A DNA stretch of 64,000 bases from Chitinophagales bacterium. Lineage in GTDB: Bacteria; Bacteroidota; Bacteroidia; Chitinophagales; UBA8649. Below the pieces are notes generated by a model that saw only the letters and a program-made list of their open reading frames with translations, was not told the origin of the DNA and searched no databases. Numbering within the stretch: position 1 is the stretch's first letter; each line of letters opens with the position of its first letter. A program made the translations under genes and the position numbers. The DNA lies in contig JACJYS010000006.1 in the NCBI GenBank assembly GCA_020635995.1, positions 1 through 64,000 of the forward strand. Direction: 5' to 3'. This document shows, in pieces, positions 51,434-61,300 of this stretch.

Positions 51434-51658
51434 ATGTTTCAATTTATATCAAATAAGAAAGGAGAAACTACAGGAGTTTATATTCCTATTGAAGAATGGG
51501 AAAAAATTGTAGAAAGTTTCCCAGGTTTAAATACGTTTAGTGATGTGCCTAAATGGCAAAAAGATTTAGTTAAAGAACAAAAGGCAGCACTTAAAGAAAA
51601 TCCTAATTCTTTTATGGAATTTGACTCCTTTATAGATGAAGTTGAAAAGACTTTATAA
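51434..51658 (+). CDS. Antitoxin of a RelE/ParE-type toxin-antitoxin pair
   Basis: The 74-residue acidic protein FQFISNKKGETTGVYIPIEE has the segment TGVYIPIEEWEKIV near its N-terminus, a pattern common in small antitoxins of Bacteroidota paired with RelE/ParE toxins. The rest is a flexible acidic helix (FMEFDSFIDEVEKTL) that probably wraps the toxin. No clear DNA-binding fold was seen. The stop TAA shares its last A with the toxin ATG (TAATG), so translation is coupled, as usual for these pairs. Confidence 0.8.
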   Translation: MFQFISNKKGETTGVYIPIEEWEKIVESFPGLNTFSDVPKWQKDLVKEQKAALKENPNSFMEFDSFIDEVEKTL

Positions 51659-51948
51659 TGAGGGTAATTATTTCACCTCTTGCACAACAACAAATAAAAG
51701 ATGCTTCAAAATGGCACAATAAACAGCAAAAAGGTTTAGGTGCTCGGTTTACAAAATCTATTAGGGATACAATTAATATACTCAAAGTGAATCCGTTTTA
51801 TCAAATACGATATTCAAATGTTAGGATATTAAACACGAAAACATTCTCATATTTAATTCACTATGTTGTTAAGGATAAAGAAAAAATGATTATTATTTTC
51901 GGTGTTTTTCACGCTTCAAGAAATATAGACCATTATATAAAGAAGTAG
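51658..51948 (+). CDS. RelE/ParE-family toxin
   Basis: The 96-residue basic protein has the RelE/ParE fold pattern: a start strand RVIISPLAQQQIKDASKWHN, a helix KGLGARFTKSIRDTINIL, NPFYQIRYSNVRILNTKTF, then FSYLIHYVVKDKEKMIIIFG and VFHASRNIDHY, where the ParE-type VFH.SRN.. ending is typical. Members inhibit DNA gyrase (ParE) or cut mRNA on the ribosome (RelE); the VFHASRN end favours ParE-like. It is coupled to the antitoxin upstream. Palindromes follow and a Bat operon lies beyond. Confidence 0.9.
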   Translation: MRVIISPLAQQQIKDASKWHNKQQKGLGARFTKSIRDTINILKVNPFYQIRYSNVRILNTKTFSYLIHYVVKDKEKMIIIFGVFHASRNIDHYIKK

Positions 51949-52018
51949 TAAATTTTATCTTTTGAACAAAATTATACCAACTGTTAATTCAAGGTAATAA
52001 CATCTTGAATGGCAAATA

Positions 52019-52095
52019 AGATTGCTTCACTCCGTTCGCAAAGACGAACCACACAAGTGCGTCTTTGCGAGTAAGGTACGAACGAAGCAAACTCT
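52019..52095. repeat. GATTGC-type palindromic repeat
   Basis: AGATTGCTTCACTCCGTTCG then CAAAGACGAACC pairs with GTGCGTCTTTGCGAG and ACGAACGAAGCAAACTCT, so the outer TTGCTTC/GAAGCAA and inner AAAGACG/CGTCTTT pairs are perfect. It is the clearest simple member of the family and lies between the toxin and the Bat operon. The region 51949-52215 has no gene. Confidence 0.65.
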
Positions 52096-52215
52096 ATAAA
52101 TCTATTTGTCTAACTATCTAAAAGTCCCCCGTGGGAGATTTTAGGTGGCTAAAGTTATGCTATAAAAACACTAAACTTCAAACACCCACCCAAACTCTCA
52201 AACAATACAAAAAAA

Positions 52216-53001
52216 CTATATAAGTGCTAATACTTCTTTTTTAACCCACGCTTCGGAGCCATCTTGAAGTTTTATTTTGTACCAGTTATCTACGCTATCT
52301 TGTACGCTTACTTTCAGACCCTCATGTATAGTGCCCAGCTCTTGAGCGTTGTGGTTTGGCGAACTTTTAGTATTTACGGCTTTTTGCAAAATAATAGCAC
52401 TGTTGCTTTCCTTGTCGTAGTTGTTTTTTTGATAAGCTAAAAACAAAAGAACAAGACTTAAACTTAAAAATAATTGGCTACCTAATTTTATTTTTTTGAC
52501 TTTAAAAAAAGTAAATAATCCCCACAAAATAAGGGAAAACCACAGCAATGATATTCCAAAAACTGCCCATTTTGATGCTGAAAAGAAATTGAGCAAGCTA
52601 AACCACCAATTAACAAAGAATAAATGGGGCAATGGTTCTATATTATCGGCTGTTCTGGCGTAGGCAAAACGGAGGTTGTGGTGTATATCTTTGTTGCGTG
52701 GAGCAAGTTTTTGAGCTTTTTCTAAATAAAGAATGCTCTTGCCTAATTCTCCCGTTTTAAAATAAGCATTGCCTAAATTATAGTATAAATTTTCAGAGTG
52801 ATACCCTTCTTTTAGTAATTGTTCATATTGCTCAACGGCTGTTGTATAATTTTCATTTTCATAAGCTTTATTGGCACTTTCAAAAGTGTTTTGTTGTGCA
52901 AAAGCAGTAGAAAATAGTGCTATAAAAATAAATAAGCTCTTTATAATACTTTTTGTTGTTTTCAACTTAAGGCAGTAAATATGGTGTTTAAGCCAACTCA
53001 T
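52216..53001 (-). CDS. batE: BatE: TPR and SH3-domain protein
   Basis: The protein has 261 residues from the ATG at 53001, which overlaps batD by 14 bases; a TTG at 52965 would give a cleaner signal peptide (KSLFIFIALFSTAFAQ). TPR repeats span about 35-110 (FESANKAYENENYTTAVEQY, ENLYYNLGNAYFKTGELGKS). Then come two membrane helices and a C-terminal bacterial SH3 segment (AVNTKSSPNHNAQELGTIHE, ending WVKKEVLALI). This is the BatE architecture. Bat proteins form a membrane complex linked to aerotolerance and envelope stress in Bacteroidota. It is last in the operon. Confidence 0.88.
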   Translation of the reverse strand: MSWLKHHIYCLKLKTTKSIIKSLFIFIALFSTAFAQQNTFESANKAYENENYTTAVEQYEQLLKEGYHSENLYYNLGNAYFKTGELGKSILYLEKAQKLAPRNKDIHHNLRFAYARTADNIEPLPHLFFVNWWFSLLNFFSASKWAVFGISLLWFSLILWGLFTFFKVKKIKLGSQLFLSLSLVLLFLAYQKNNYDKESNSAIILQKAVNTKSSPNHNAQELGTIHEGLKVSVQDSVDNWYKIKLQDGSEAWVKKEVLALI

Positions 53002-54826
53002 TTTCTATATTTTCTATACAGTTTTTGGTTGTTAAATAATCTTCTTGCATTTTATGGTCAGATGCCGGACTGTAAAGTGCCATTTCTGCATTTTGTATTA
53101 CTTCCATAAATTGTTGTGCTAATAATTCAGGTACATTTCTTTCCGCAAATTTTTGAGTGATGCTCTCTTTATTTAGTTCTGCTTGCGTTATATTAAATTT
53201 ATCACTCACATAGCAGTTTAAAGCTGTAAATATTTCGTTATAAAATGCTTTTTTATCGTGCTTGTCTAAAAATATTTTAGCTTGTTTTAATCTTTTTAAA
53301 GCCTCTTTTTGTGCTTTTTTTCGTTTGGTGGCTACTAAGTCTATTTCTTTGTTATCTACATATTTTACAAGTAAAAACAACAAACCAAAAAGTAAAACTG
53401 GTGCTCCTGCTGCCACATAAAATAAATTAGAACCGTAAAAACTTTGCTTCCTTTTGGTTAAATCATTATTCAACTTTATGTAGTGAATATCTTCATCTAA
53501 AGCATCTGCATTTTTAGTAGGATTTTGTTGTACTACAGCTTCTCCTTCTACATGAATATTAAAAGTATCAGAGTATAAATGTTTATAAGATTTACTTTCT
53601 AAGTCAAAATAATTAAACTCTACAGGAGGAATTTTAAAATCTCCCGGCTGGTTAGGTACAATTAAATAGGTAAAGTTTTTAGAGCCATTTATAAAATTAG
53701 AGGATTGAGATATATTTTCTGTTATTTGAGGGTCGTAAACTTCAAAAGCTTTAGGAAATTCAGGCTCAATATCGTTAAAAGCCATTATGTTTCCTTTGCC
53801 GTTAATGTTTATTTTTAAGCTTGCGGGGTTGCCTACGTCTAATTTTGAAGAGTCTAATGTTGCCATCATGCTAAAATTGCCTACAGCTCCCGAAAAATTA
53901 GCAGGTTTGTTAGCCAAAGGCAAAGCTTGCACATTGATATTAAAAGCATTGCTACTAAAATTATACTCCACTTGCTTGTAACCCATGGTTTGCATTTGAA
54001 AACCAAAAAATGACTCTGTTCTTGGTTCACTTACCATTATAACCGAATTAATTTTAAGTGGATCTATAGTAAATTTTCCTTCACGCAAAGGAAATAAAGC
54101 CCATTTAGCTATCACTAAAGTTTGATATTGCTTGCCGTTATATTCTTCGGGTTTCCAGTCGTCTGTATTAACTTTTATATCTTGTTTCCAAAATCCGTTC
54201 ATTTCCGGCACTTCAGATAATTGAGCACCATAAGTGTTGATACGCTGGTACAATTTAGCATACAAAAATATTTGTTCGCCTACATACGGATTGTTTTTTG
54301 ATGAATAAACCTTAACAAATAGATTGTCTTTAGCTTGCTCTTTCCAGTCTTCGCCACTTGGATTAGTAGCTGACTGTTGCGGTTGCGGTTGCTGAGACGA
54401 CTGTGTTCTGGTATTATTTTGTTGATGATTGTTAGAAGTAGTAGGTTCTTGTCCTTTTACCACTTCTACATTTATAGGTTTGGTAGTTAAAGTTTGTCCA
54501 TCTACTTCTATGCTTGCACCTGCTATGGTTAAATTTCCTTCTTTTATAGGTCGTAAATAGTAGTAGTAGCTTATTGATTGGCTGGTTTTTCCATTTATCC
54601 ATTGGTAACTACTGCTTTGGTTGGGTCCGCTTAGTATTTTAAAACCTTCAAAATTGGGTGGTTTAAATCTGCTACCGTTGGCATTTTCTAAGGTAAAAAC
54701 TACTTTATAGTTGGCGTCTGTAGATGTTTTAGAAGATGCTTGAGCATAAAAATTGGCTTGTGCTAAAGCAAGGTTGGCAAATGCCATAAAAGAGAATAAT
54801 ATGGATAACAAACGTTTCATTACCAA
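52988..54826 (-). CDS. batD: BatD: oxygen-tolerance/BatD family membrane protein
   Basis: The 612-residue protein has a signal peptide (FMAFANLALAQ), long beta-rich periplasmic region with DUF/BatD repeats (TDANYKVVFTLENANG, KFTIDPLKINSVIM, LIVPNQPGDFKIPPVEFNY), an internal QN-rich linker near 130-155, a membrane helix (YVAAGAPVLLFGLLFLLV, ~470) and a cytoplasmic helical tail. It is the big scaffold of the Bat complex. It overlaps batC by 7 bases. Length and order are normal for the family. Confidence 0.9.
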   Translation of the reverse strand: MVMKRLLSILFSFMAFANLALAQANFYAQASSKTSTDANYKVVFTLENANGSRFKPPNFEGFKILSGPNQSSSYQWINGKTSQSISYYYYLRPIKEGNLTIAGASIEVDGQTLTTKPINVEVVKGQEPTTSNNHQQNNTRTQSSQQPQPQQSATNPSGEDWKEQAKDNLFVKVYSSKNNPYVGEQIFLYAKLYQRINTYGAQLSEVPEMNGFWKQDIKVNTDDWKPEEYNGKQYQTLVIAKWALFPLREGKFTIDPLKINSVIMVSEPRTESFFGFQMQTMGYKQVEYNFSSNAFNINVQALPLANKPANFSGAVGNFSMMATLDSSKLDVGNPASLKININGKGNIMAFNDIEPEFPKAFEVYDPQITENISQSSNFINGSKNFTYLIVPNQPGDFKIPPVEFNYFDLESKSYKHLYSDTFNIHVEGEAVVQQNPTKNADALDEDIHYIKLNNDLTKRKQSFYGSNLFYVAAGAPVLLFGLLFLLVKYVDNKEIDLVATKRKKAQKEALKRLKQAKIFLDKHDKKAFYNEIFTALNCYVSDKFNITQAELNKESITQKFAERNVPELLAQQFMEVIQNAEMALYSPASDHKMQEDYLTTKNCIENIENELA

Positions 54827-55626
54827 TCTTTTTGTATAATAACGTTAACGGGTTCTCCTTCTATTTTGTCTAATTTTTCTTGAAGTTTATTTTCTTCATT
54901 TTCAAGAGCTTTTAATAGTTTATCTGCTTGCTCTTTACTTAGTTTCATTTCTTTAGGTTGGGCAGGTTGTTCTTCTTCTTTGCCATTATTTTTGCCTTGG
55001 TTTTGTTGGTCTTGTTGCCCATTTTTGTCTTTATCCTGCTCTCCCTTGTCTTTTTGGTCTTGCTTTTGGTCGCCTTTATCTTGGTCTTTTTTGTCGTTGT
55101 CGTCTTGGTTTTGTTGGTCGTTTTTATCTTGATTTTTATCGTCTTTATTTTGCTGGTCTTGGTTTTGTTGGTTTTGCTGTTGTTGTTGTTGTTGTTCTTT
55201 TTGAAGCATTAATTGTGCATAAGCTAAATTATATTTAGTATCCATATCATTGGGTACTAATTTTAGAGCTTCTTTATAAGCTTTTATGCTTTCTTCATAT
55301 TTCTTTTCACTAAGGTAGCTATTGCCTAAATTGTGGTAAGCATGAGCTTTATCTTCTTTATTTTCAAATTTTTCGGCACTATTAGAAAAAAAACTTTGAG
55401 CTTGTTCCATGTTATTTTGGGCGTATTGGCTTACGCCAATATTGTATAGTGGCACTGCAGCATTGGGTTGTTTATCTAATGATTTTCGGTAGGAAATTTC
55501 AGCATCGGTATATTTTTTTTGCTTCATTTCTTTATTGCCTTGTTTTACATATCCATAAGCTCCTTGTGCTAAAGAAAACTGAGCAATTACTACAAATAAA
55601 ATACTATGAAATATCTTTTTTACCAT
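54820..55626 (-). CDS. batC: BatC: TPR protein with Q/N/D/K-rich tail
   Basis: The 268-residue protein has a signal peptide (SILFVVIAQFSLAQ), about three TPR repeats (AEISYRKSLDKQPNAAVPLY, NIGVSQYAQNNMEQ, YEESIKAYKEALKLVPND), then a long low-complexity tract of Gln, Asn, Asp, Lys (~145-225) and a helical end. It is the TPR subunit of the Bat complex. The tract is made of CAA/AAT/GAT/AAA-like codons and could vary in length between strains. It overlaps the VWA gene by 7 bases and batD by 7. Confidence 0.9.
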   Translation of the reverse strand: MVKKIFHSILFVVIAQFSLAQGAYGYVKQGNKEMKQKKYTDAEISYRKSLDKQPNAAVPLYNIGVSQYAQNNMEQAQSFFSNSAEKFENKEDKAHAYHNLGNSYLSEKKYEESIKAYKEALKLVPNDMDTKYNLAYAQLMLQKEQQQQQQQNQQNQDQQNKDDKNQDKNDQQNQDDNDKKDQDKGDQKQDQKDKGEQDKDKNGQQDQQNQGKNNGKEEEQPAQPKEMKLSKEQADKLLKALENEENKLQEKLDKIEGEPVNVIIQKDW

Positions 55627-56621
55627 CCTAAACTATCCCATTTTTTTTCACTTATAAAAATTTCAATCAAAAGTAATACCAAAGCAATACTTAAAAATAA
55701 AGGAAAATGATTTTTAAAGCTGGTAAATACTTTTTCGTCTATTTGTCTGCCTTTTTGCCCACTTAAAGTGGCTAATAAATCTTTAGAAGACTGCACCGAT
55801 GAAGCATTCAAATACACTCCTCCCGATTGTTTGGCAATATCTCTAAGCATATTTTCATTTAGCTTGCTTAGCACCACATTTCCTTCGTTGTCTTTTTTGT
55901 ATTGTCCATTTTTTCCATCGGGTATGGGCGCTCCTTTTTCTGAACCAATGCCTATAGTGTGTATAATAACACCTTGCTCTTTAGCTTCTTTTATTTTTTC
56001 TTCTACATCGCCATCGTGGTTTTCGCCATCGGTTATAATAACCAGCGTTTTATATCCTTCGCTTTCTTTATCAAAAGATTGAAGAGCTAAATCTATAGCT
56101 TCGCTAATATCTGTACCTTGCTGTGGTACCATATTGGTATTTATGGTTTTTAGATACATTTTAGCTCCCGAATAATCAACTGTAATGGGCATTTGCAAAT
56201 AAGCATTTCCGGCAAAAACTATTAAGCCAATGCGGTCGTTGTTCATTTCGTCTATTAAATTAGAAACAAACTGCTTAGCTTTTAACATTCTACTGGGAGC
56301 TACGTCTTGTGCATTCATAGATTTTGAAACATCTATAGCAAAAAATACATCTATGCCTTCGCGTTTTACGGTTTCGTATTTTGTGCCCACTAACGGATTT
56401 GCCCAACCTATAACTAAAGCAATAATTGCCAATACCATTAACACTATTTTGATAGTTTTTCTTGTAGTACTGGAGGTAATGCGTAGTTGTTTTACCAAGT
56501 CCGATTCGCCCAGCTTTTTAAACTTTTTATTTCGGCTTATTAAATAAGCTACAAAAAGCAGTATAACTACAACTACTATTAGCAATGCCCATAAATATTC
56601 GGTATGTGCAAATTTTAACAT
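55620..56621 (-). CDS. BatA/BatB-like VWA-domain membrane protein
   Basis: The 333-residue protein has two membrane helices at the start (WALLIVVVVILLFVAYLISR and IKIVLMVLAIIALVIGW). A von Willebrand factor A domain follows with the complete MIDAS motif DVSKS (Asp97, Ser99, Ser101), the second metal-site Thr in TDISEAIDL and an Asp in VIITDGENHDGD. A final helix closes the protein (LFLSIALVLLLIEIFI). Such proteins bind divalent cations and partners outside the membrane. Being directly before batC it is most like BatB. The promoter lies only five bases before its ATG, so it appears to be the first gene of the operon here. Confidence 0.9.
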   Translation of the reverse strand: MLKFAHTEYLWALLIVVVVILLFVAYLISRNKKFKKLGESDLVKQLRITSSTTRKTIKIVLMVLAIIALVIGWANPLVGTKYETVKREGIDVFFAIDVSKSMNAQDVAPSRMLKAKQFVSNLIDEMNNDRIGLIVFAGNAYLQMPITVDYSGAKMYLKTINTNMVPQQGTDISEAIDLALQSFDKESEGYKTLVIITDGENHDGDVEEKIKEAKEQGVIIHTIGIGSEKGAPIPDGKNGQYKKDNEGNVVLSKLNENMLRDIAKQSGGVYLNASSVQSSKDLLATLSGQKGRQIDEKVFTSFKNHFPLFLSIALVLLLIEIFISEKKWDSLGW

Positions 56622-56626
56622 AACTG

Positions 56627-56634
56627 CAAATGTA
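56627..56634 (-). promoter_or_regulatory. -7 box TACATTTG directly in front of the Bat operon
   Basis: This exact TANNTTTG match on the minus strand ends five bases before the ATG at 56621, which implies a leaderless mRNA for the first Bat gene. No other Bat gene, MoxR ATPase or DUF58 gene lies upstream in this window. Confidence 0.55.
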
Positions 56635-56695
56635 ATTAACCCTGTTAAGTAAAAAAATGCTTTAAAATTTTTTAACCGTAATTACTTAAGTTTTA

Positions 56696-56823
56696 ATACC
56701 GATTATGGATATATAATAGTCCAATATCGGCTACGCCTTATTGTACTAAATATATTATACTACCGACATTTACCATTGTAAAACACAAAATAGATTAGAC
56801 TATTTTTTGTTGACAATTGGTAT
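56696..56823 (+). repeat. MITE-like hairpin repeat, copy 3 (most intact)
   Basis: The 128-bp copy begins ATACCGATTATGG and ends CAATTGGTAT; TAA lies on both flanks if the ends are taken as TACC...GGTA. The left AATAGTCCAAT half pairs with ATTAGACTATT. Directly after it, at 56831-56853, stands TACCGATTAGGATTGGTATAA, a tiny remnant joining the first and last bases of the element. The gap 56622-56934 otherwise holds only the terminator of the efflux operon. Confidence 0.8.
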
Positions 56824-56883
56824 AATATAGATTACCGATTAGGATTGGTATAATTTACACTCCCTATCTATTAAAAAACCAAA

Positions 56884-56909
56884 GGGCTTACCAAAATTTT
56901 GGTAAGCCC
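56884..56909 (-). terminator. Terminator of the RND efflux operon
   Basis: A perfect 13-bp inverted repeat, GGGCTTACCAAAA with TTTTGGTAAGCCC, is followed on the minus strand by TTTGGTTTTTT. It is 26 bases after the stop of the outer membrane factor gene. Confidence 0.8.
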
Positions 56910-56934
56910 TCTTCCTTAAACAAAACATTTATAA

Positions 56935-58383
56935 CTATTGCCATCCACCACCTAAGGCTTTATACAAATTTACCATTGCATTCATTTGCTCTTTTTTGGT
57001 TTCTATTAAAGAGTTCTTAGCTTCTAATGCATCTCTTTGTGTTAAAAGTACTTCCATATAGTCTGCTCTTGCCGATTGGAACAACTGTTTTGAAATATCA
57101 ATTGACTCTGTAAGTAAACCTACTTGTCTATTTTGATGCTCATAACTTCTTTGCATATTATCTACATTTGAAAGTTGGTTAGCCACTTCTCTATAAGCAT
57201 TTATTATGGTTTTTTCATACTCATAAGCAGCTTGCACTTGTTTAGCATTAGCTGTTTTATACTCCGCTTTTATAGCATTAAAATTTACTAAAGGAGCTAT
57301 AATATCTCCTGCCAAATTAAATAAAATAGACTCCGGAGAATTTATTAAATATTTAATATTAAATGCTTGATATCCCACGCCTGTTTGAATACCAAATGAT
57401 GGAAAAAATTTAGCTTTAGCTACTTTTATATTCAGTTTAGAAGCTAATAACTCATTTTCTGCTTGTCTAATATCCGGTCTGTTTTCTAACAGTTGAGATG
57501 GAATACCTGTTTCTATAACTTTAGGCGTAAGGCTTATAAAATTTGAATCACTTCTTAAAATAGTTTGACTTGTTTTACCCGTAAGAAAATTAATATTATT
57601 TTCTGTAACCGTAATTTCTTGCTTTACTCTAAATAACTCACTTTTATTTTTTTCTACTTCTGCTTCAAAACGTTTTACTGCTAAGGAATTTACTCTGGCA
57701 GACTGCTGCAGCTGCTTAACCATATCTAAGGCATTTTGCTGAATTTTTATGTTTTCTTCTAAATTTTTAAGTTGATTATCTAAAGCTACAAGCTCGTAGT
57801 ACGAGTCTGCCACTTCAGCGATTAAATTAGTTGTTAAAAAATTCTTTCCGTCTATGGTAGCCATATATTCCATTACGGCTGCATTTTTAGCATTCCGAAG
57901 TTTTTTATAAACATCTAACTCCCACGATGCAAACAAACCAAACTGAAAATTGCCTAAAAATTTAGGAAATTCTTTTCCATTTGCCATGTCTAATCCTTCT
58001 TCAATGGCTCCATTTCGGGTATATGTACCTACTTTGTCCACATCGGCACCTATTTTAGCACTTACAAAAGGCAAGTATTCTCCTTTTCTTGCTTTTACTT
58101 CATTGTTGGCAATATTTATTTTTTGCATTACAATGTTAAGCTCCTTGTTGTTAGCTAAAGCAGAGTCAATTAAATTAACTAAATAAGGATCTTCAAAAAA
58201 GTCATTCCATTTTAGTTGTGCTGAATTTACAGTATCTGTTTTTCCTTCTTGAAAAGCCTCTGGCAGGCGTGTATCTGCTTCTTTTTGAGGCGTTTTAAAT
58301 AATGCACATGATTGAATTGTTAAACAACTAATGACTATTATAGTAAGTTGTTTAGCAATTCTCTTATTTATTGTTATTCTCAT
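56935..58383 (-). CDS. Outer membrane efflux factor (NodT/OprM-like, TolC family)
   Basis: The 482-residue lipoprotein (IQSC, Cys26) has the two OEP repeats of TolC-type proteins: a long helix near WELDVYKKLRNAKNAAVMEY and a repeat-like segment LNIKVAKAKFFPSFGIQTG, with LENRPDIRQAENELLASK. Such trimers form the outer membrane tunnel for an RND pump. It is the last gene of the efflux operon, following the RND permease by 11 bases, with a perfect terminator after its stop. Confidence 0.93.
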   Translation of the reverse strand: MRITINKRIAKQLTIIVISCLTIQSCALFKTPQKEADTRLPEAFQEGKTDTVNSAQLKWNDFFEDPYLVNLIDSALANNKELNIVMQKINIANNEVKARKGEYLPFVSAKIGADVDKVGTYTRNGAIEEGLDMANGKEFPKFLGNFQFGLFASWELDVYKKLRNAKNAAVMEYMATIDGKNFLTTNLIAEVADSYYELVALDNQLKNLEENIKIQQNALDMVKQLQQSARVNSLAVKRFEAEVEKNKSELFRVKQEITVTENNINFLTGKTSQTILRSDSNFISLTPKVIETGIPSQLLENRPDIRQAENELLASKLNIKVAKAKFFPSFGIQTGVGYQAFNIKYLINSPESILFNLAGDIIAPLVNFNAIKAEYKTANAKQVQAAYEYEKTIINAYREVANQLSNVDNMQRSYEHQNRQVGLLTESIDISKQLFQSARADYMEVLLTQRDALEAKNSLIETKKEQMNAMVNLYKALGGGWQ

Positions 58384-58394
58384 TTTGTTTTGTT

Positions 58395-61300
58395 TTAATT
58401 TTGGTTATCATTATCATCAAATTCTATCTCTGTGTCATAATCGTTGTATTTATAATCTTCGCTAAGAGGTTTTAAATCTTCGTCTTTAATTAATTTTTTA
58501 CCATCAGAAATACTGGCAAAAATGTAATATAAACCGGGAATTATAATTACTCCGAATACTGTACCCAATAGCATACCTCCTAAAGCGGAACTTCCTATGG
58601 TTCTGTTTCCTATAGCTCCGGCACCTGTGGCTATTACAAGAGGTATTAATCCGGCAATAAAAGCAAATGAAGTCATTAAAATAGGTCTAAACCTAACTTT
58701 TGCTCCTTCAATGGCGGCATCTCTTATACTCATGCCCTCGTTCCTTTTTTGTATGGCAAACTCAAAAATTAATACAGCGTTTTTACCTAATAGTCCTACT
58801 AACATCACCAGTCCCACTTGAGCATATATATCGTTTGCTAAGCCTAATATTTTTAGCAAAAAGAAAGAACCAAAAACTCCCGCAGGAAGCGATAAAATAA
58901 TACCAAAAGGTAAAATGAAACTTTCATATTGGGCGGCTAAAACTATATAAACAAACACTAACACAATTCCAAAAATTACAATAGCTTCATTTCCTCTTCG
59001 GGCTTCATCAAAAGCTAAACCTTCCCATGCTACATCATAGCCGTGAGGTAGTGTTTCTTTAGCCACTTCCTCCACTGCTTTAATGGCATCTCCTGTGGTA
59101 TATCCCTTGGCGGGCACGCCTCTAATAGCCGCTGAATTGTACAAGTTATACCTTGTTATTTCATTAGGTCCTTGTTTTTTAACCATTTTCATAAATGCAG
59201 AATAGGGCACCATTTCGCCTTCTTCGTTTTTTACATAAAGATTTAAAATGTCGCTTGGATATTTTCTGTATTTTGGATCGGCTTGGGTATAAACCTTAAA
59301 GAAATTATTAAACCTAATAAAACCTTGCTCATAAGTACTACCTATTAATATATTGAGGTTTTCCATAGCTTTACCTATGGTAACACCTTTTTGCATAGCT
59401 AATTTATTGTCAATAACTAATTCGTACTGAGGATAGTTTGCGGCATAAAAAGTAAACAATCCTGTTAATTCTTTCCGTTTACCTAAGGCTGCCATAAATT
59501 CCTTATTAAGTCTATCAAATTCTTGATAGTCTGTGTTATTTCCTTTGTCTAACAATCTAAAAGAAACACCACCGGCAGCACCATAACCCGGAATAGCAGG
59601 CGGTTCAAAATATTCAATAACAGCACCAAAATCCTTTGTTTTTTCTTCTAATTCTTCTATAATTTCAGTTACAGATTTTGAACGCTCTGACCAATCTTTT
59701 AAATTAATAAGACAAGTACCAGCGTTAGAACCTCTACCTTCGGTAAGTATTTCGTATCCTGCCAGAGAAGATACTGACTGAATGCCTTCTATCTCTTCAG
59801 CTATACCTTGTAGCTGGCGTGCTACTTTATTAGTAGCTTCTAATGTAGTGCCGGGAGGAGTTTGAATAATAGCATAAATCATACCTTGGTCATCACTTGG
59901 AATAAACCCTGCCGGCAAGGTTTTATTTACAAACACTGTACCTGCGGCAAATGCAGCTAATATTAAAAATGTAAGTAATCTTCTGGTTAATATTTTTTCT
60001 AAAATATTAGTATAATGACCTGTTACTTTTTCAAACCAACGATTAAAACCATCAATAACATAACTGATAGGAGTTTTCTTTTTGGGTTGACCGTGAGTAT
60101 TTTTTAAAATCATAGCACATAAAACGGGCGTAAGCGTAAGTGCCACCAAACCCGAAATAACAATAGAGGAAGCCATTGTAATAGAAAATTGTCGGTAAAA
60201 AATTCCAACAGGACCGGACATAAATGCCACAGGAATAAAAACGGCAGTCATTAATAAAGTTATGGCAATGATAGCTCCACCTATTTCGTTTAATACTTCT
60301 TGTACAGCACGGTATGGTCCTACATTATTTTTTTCCATTTTATCGTGTACCGCTTCTACCACCACTATGGCATTATCTACCACTATACCTATGGCAAGTA
60401 CTAAAGCAAATAACGTAATAAGATTTATAGTAAGTCCAAATGCTTTCATAAAAATAAAAGCTCCTACCAGCGATACAGGTACCGCTAATGTAGGAATAAG
60501 AGTAGAACGCCAATCGCCTAAGAAAATAAACACAACTAAAGCCACTAAAATAAATGCTTCTACAAGTGTGTGTATTACTTTTTCTATTGACGCATTTAAG
60601 AAGTTAGATACATCATAGTTTATTTCGTAATCCATACCGGGAGGGAAAGATTTTTCCAGCTCTTTCATTTTGGTTTTTACTTGAGCTATTACATCGCTGG
60701 CATTACTTCCATATATTTGTTTTAGCACAATAGCCGCAGAAGGATGTCCGTCTTTGTTAGAATAAATATCAAAAAACTCACTGCCTAATTCTACTTTTGC
60801 TATATCCTTAAGTCTTAAAATTTCTCCATCAGAGTTAGTCCTAATAATAATATCTTCATACTGTTCCGGTTTATTGTATCTACCTTGATAAGTTAATACA
60901 TATTCTAACGATTGTGCTTCAATACCAGAACTTCTTCCTAATCTACCCGGGCGAGCAATGATACTTTGCTCATTAATAGCATCCATTACTTCTTCTGTAG
61001 AAACTTTGTAAGCTCTCATTCTGTCTGGATTTAACCAAACTCTCATAGCATACTGGCGACTACCTAATATTTTAGCACTTGAAATACCATTAATCCTTTT
61101 AATTTCTGGAATGATATTAACGTTTGCATAATTATATAAGAATTTCTCATCGGTATTTTCATTTTTGCTATATACATTTACGTACATAAGCATACTTGGC
61201 TGCACACGCGATACAATAACACCTTCCAATTGTACTAACTGAGGCAACCGGCTCATTACTTGATCCACTCTGTTTTTTACGTTTACTACCGCTTGGTTGG

